In this document: in pieces, positions 4,509 through 5,014 of the stretch | Numbering within the stretch: position 1 is the first letter of the stretch | Layout of the letters: each line of letters begins with the position of its first letter | Origin: Endomicrobiia bacterium | GTDB lineage: Bacteria > Elusimicrobiota > Endomicrobiia > Endomicrobiales > Endomicrobiaceae | Assembly: GCA_025998295.1 (NCBI GenBank) | Contig: BNVT01000090.1 | Coordinates: forward strand, 1 to 5,014 | DNA length: 5,014 bases | Direction of reading: 5' to 3' | Position numbers and translations under genes: made by a program | Notes under the pieces: model-generated | What the model saw: the letters and a program-made list of their open reading frames with translations, nothing else | Told to the model about the DNA's origin: nothing | Database searches by the model: none

Positions 4509-5014
4509 TTACTTTGTAGCTTTATGTTTTTTAGGATGTGAAATTAGCTGATAATACTTACCTTTTAACAGTCGCACCGCAATGTCTTTTAAATCTTGTT
4601 TGGATACCGCTTGGCAAACAAAAGGAAAATTATCAAATTCGCTTAACGGGCTACTATACAAAACAGCTGAACAAACATAACTCTTGGCAACAGTTCTGTC
4701 ATACTTATAATTCTTAATATTATTATATAATTCTCGCGTAGCTCCTTTAGCCTTTGCGAGAATTTCTGCATCAATATCTCCTTCTGCTATATTTTGTATA
4801 TCTTTAAAAACTCTAGATATGCTTTTAGGGTCGTGTGAAGTCCATATATCCATGGAAAGCTCATCAAAAAAAGGATTGAGATAAAGTCATGCACTGTTAT
4901 TTCTATGCTTTATAGGCTCACTAAAGATAATATTAATATATTTCTCAAATACTTTTGAGGCTGCTTTCAGTTTTAGAGAATATTTTTCATCTATAGCCCA
5001 AGTCATGTATACCC
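4509..5014 (-). pseudogene. M16-family (insulinase/processing peptidase-like) C-terminal fragment with in-frame TGA
   Basis: The same minus frame is read from the right edge (VYMTWAIDEKYSLKLKAASK) to a TAA at 4509-4511, apart from one TGA at 4887-4889. The first 41 codons and the last 126 belong together. The text after the TGA, LYLNPFFDELSMDIWTSHD, then IQNIAEGDIDAEILAKAKGA and VSKQDLKDIAVRLLKGKYYQ, fits the C-terminal half of M16 peptidases: a strand, a helix, the 'i...E...AK...' helix, and the 'V...Dl..va...l' helix. The catalytic HxxEH motif would lie in the N-terminal half, outside the window. In Gram-negative bacteria M16 proteins are often periplasmic or paired as active and inactive partners; which applies here cannot be seen. 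An ATG at 4851-4853 could start a 114-residue fragment but lacks a good ribosome binding site. Most likely it is a nonsense-broken gene, ending about 70 bases before the shared terminator. Confidence 0.65.

Noticed and set aside
3147..4889. TGA read as tryptophan (TGA at 3147 and 4887 interrupt otherwise continuous frames)
   Set aside because: The DUF5675 gene uses TGG for Trp, the flanking residues give no sign that Trp is expected, and other frames here are broken by TAA and TAG as well. Ordinary nonsense changes are simpler.

Overview
The window is AT-rich DNA from a bacterium whose genome appears to be decaying. A degenerate response-regulator receiver, an M16-type peptidase remnant, phage- or adhesin-like fibre genes and many broken reading frames point to a host-associated alphaproteobacterium, possibly of the Rickettsiales type. 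That placement is inference from gene content; there is no rRNA or other strong marker here.

Layout. Positions 1-2612 form one minus-strand block. It begins at a sigma70-like promoter (2584-2612) and reads leftward through an open beta-rich fibre gene with a YadA-like neck motif (1666-2559). Next comes a tandem paralogue of the same fibre broken by several frameshifts (595-1654), then a very small frameshifted gene (408-558), then a frameshifted receiver-like gene that leaves the window at its left edge (1-312). Positions about 2710-3508 are plus-strand and degenerate: four diverged copies of a roughly 90-base unit lead into a 58-codon ORF (2945-3121) and an 85-codon ORF (3153-3410). These two look like halves of one weakly phasin-like helical protein, and a 67-base tandem duplication covers the 3' end. 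Positions 3538-4205 hold the best gene in the window, a secreted DUF5675-family protein with a clean ribosome binding site and a perfect inverted repeat just upstream. Positions 4206-4508 are intergenic, with a small hairpin, a promoter-like pair and a strong bidirectional terminator. Positions 4509-5014 are the C-terminal part of an M16 peptidase-like gene on the minus strand, interrupted by a TGA and cut by the window edge.

Only the DUF5675 gene is intact beyond doubt, and the first fibre gene is nearly so. The fibre genes and the DUF5675 protein are types often found in prophages, so the left and centre may be prophage remains, but no capsid, terminase, integrase or tail-assembly gene is visible. 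The genes do not form an obvious pathway. The most distinctive features are the tandem fibre paralogues with a possibly near-leaderless promoter, and the reiterated 5' and 3' ends of the helical gene.
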